Source: Pseudomonadota bacterium (GTDB lineage: Bacteria > Pseudomonadota > Gammaproteobacteria > Burkholderiales > SHXO01). Taken from it: a stretch of DNA of 5,578 nt. Under the pieces are notes generated by a model that had not been told where the DNA came from, did no database searches, and saw only the letters and a list, made by a program, of their open reading frames with translations. The translations under genes and the position numbers were made by a program. This document shows positions 5,378 through 5,578 of this stretch, in pieces. The stretch lies in contig JAEZCG010000211.1 of the NCBI GenBank assembly GCA_023430065.1, positions 1-5,578 on the forward strand, in the 5' to 3' direction. The stretch's first letter is position 1, and every line of letters starts with the position of its first letter.

Positions 5378-5578
5378 ATGAGCAAGTTCAGGATGACATT
5401 GCTGGCAGCGGGATTGAGCCTGGCGTTCGGCAGCGCGTATGCCGGCGATCGAGCGGATGCGCCCTCGCAGGACACGCCGCAGCGCGACACGCAGGGCAAC
5501 AACGAGCAGGGCGCGGCGACCGGTCAGCAGACGCCAGGCGTCGGCGCGGCCGTGCCGCCGGGCGAGGATGCCGACGCC
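5378..5578 (+). CDS. secreted low-complexity protein of unknown function, 5' part
   Basis: The frame is open from ATG 5378 to the window end, giving 67 residues. A clear signal peptide occupies residues 1-23 (basic start MSKFR, hydrophobic core, cut after AYA). The mature part seen so far is hydrophilic and rich in Gln, Asp, Gly, Ala, Pro and Thr (for example QDTPQRDTQGNNEQG), with no recognisable domain. The ATG at 5372 is in frame too, but it abuts the GGGAG Shine-Dalgarno sequence; 5378, six bases away from it, is preferred. Its composition recalls the disordered linker of the cytochrome at 3938, so a haem or other domain could follow beyond the window, but nothing visible shows this. It may be the next member of the dehydrogenase gene set or start a separate unit. 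Confidence 0.7.
   Translation, partial: MSKFRMTLLAAGLSLAFGSAYAGDRADAPSQDTPQRDTQGNNEQGAATGQQTPGVGAAVPPGEDADA

Noticed and set aside
4297..5502. 401-residue open frame on the minus strand
   Set aside because: It is antisense to the cytochrome, binding-protein and last genes and shows no family motif; it is a GC-rich shadow frame.

Overview
This window comes from a GC-rich (by eye roughly two thirds G+C) Gram-negative chromosome, most likely a proteobacterium and probably a betaproteobacterium. That placement is an inference from codon style, several Sec signal peptides, a periplasmic quinoprotein with its c-type cytochrome, and the overall gene complement. No RNA gene, mobile element or CRISPR array is visible. 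Coding density is high, and no non-coding gap exceeds about 145 bases.

The left part (1-1974) is a housekeeping and stress-defence block. It holds the 3' end of a DUF2062-type membrane protein gene, then a Dps ferritin-like protein gene that overlaps a 3-methyladenine DNA glycosylase gene by four bases (GTGA). A convergent osmC peroxidase gene follows on the minus strand. The glycosylase and osmC stop codons are one base apart and lie inside a perfect 15-base palindrome.

The right part (2116-5265) is a forward gene set for periplasmic alcohol-type oxidation: a PQQ-dependent dehydrogenase, a single-haem cytochrome c with a long Pro/Ala/Gln-rich linker, and a MxaJ/XoxJ-like periplasmic binding protein. 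The cytochrome and binding-protein genes overlap (ATGA). The order matches the xoxF-xoxG-xoxJ arrangement of lanthanide methanol dehydrogenase systems. The dehydrogenase has the Asp-x-Asp signature (D322, D324) linked to lanthanide use. It lacks the adjacent-cysteine pair typical of methanol and ethanol quinoprotein dehydrogenases, yet keeps the second, distant cysteine pair. It is therefore probably a divergent, substrate-unknown member of the family and is the most interesting object here.

A perfect 10-bp hairpin separates the dehydrogenase gene from the cytochrome gene. The window ends inside the start of a further secreted, low-complexity protein gene (from 5378).

Overall picture (inference): electrons from substrate oxidation pass from PQQ in the dehydrogenase to the haem of the cytochrome and on to the respiratory chain, and the binding protein supports maturation or activation of the dehydrogenase. 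The neighbouring Dps, OsmC and glycosylase genes protect against peroxide, iron and DNA damage; a functional link between the two halves is not shown by the sequence.
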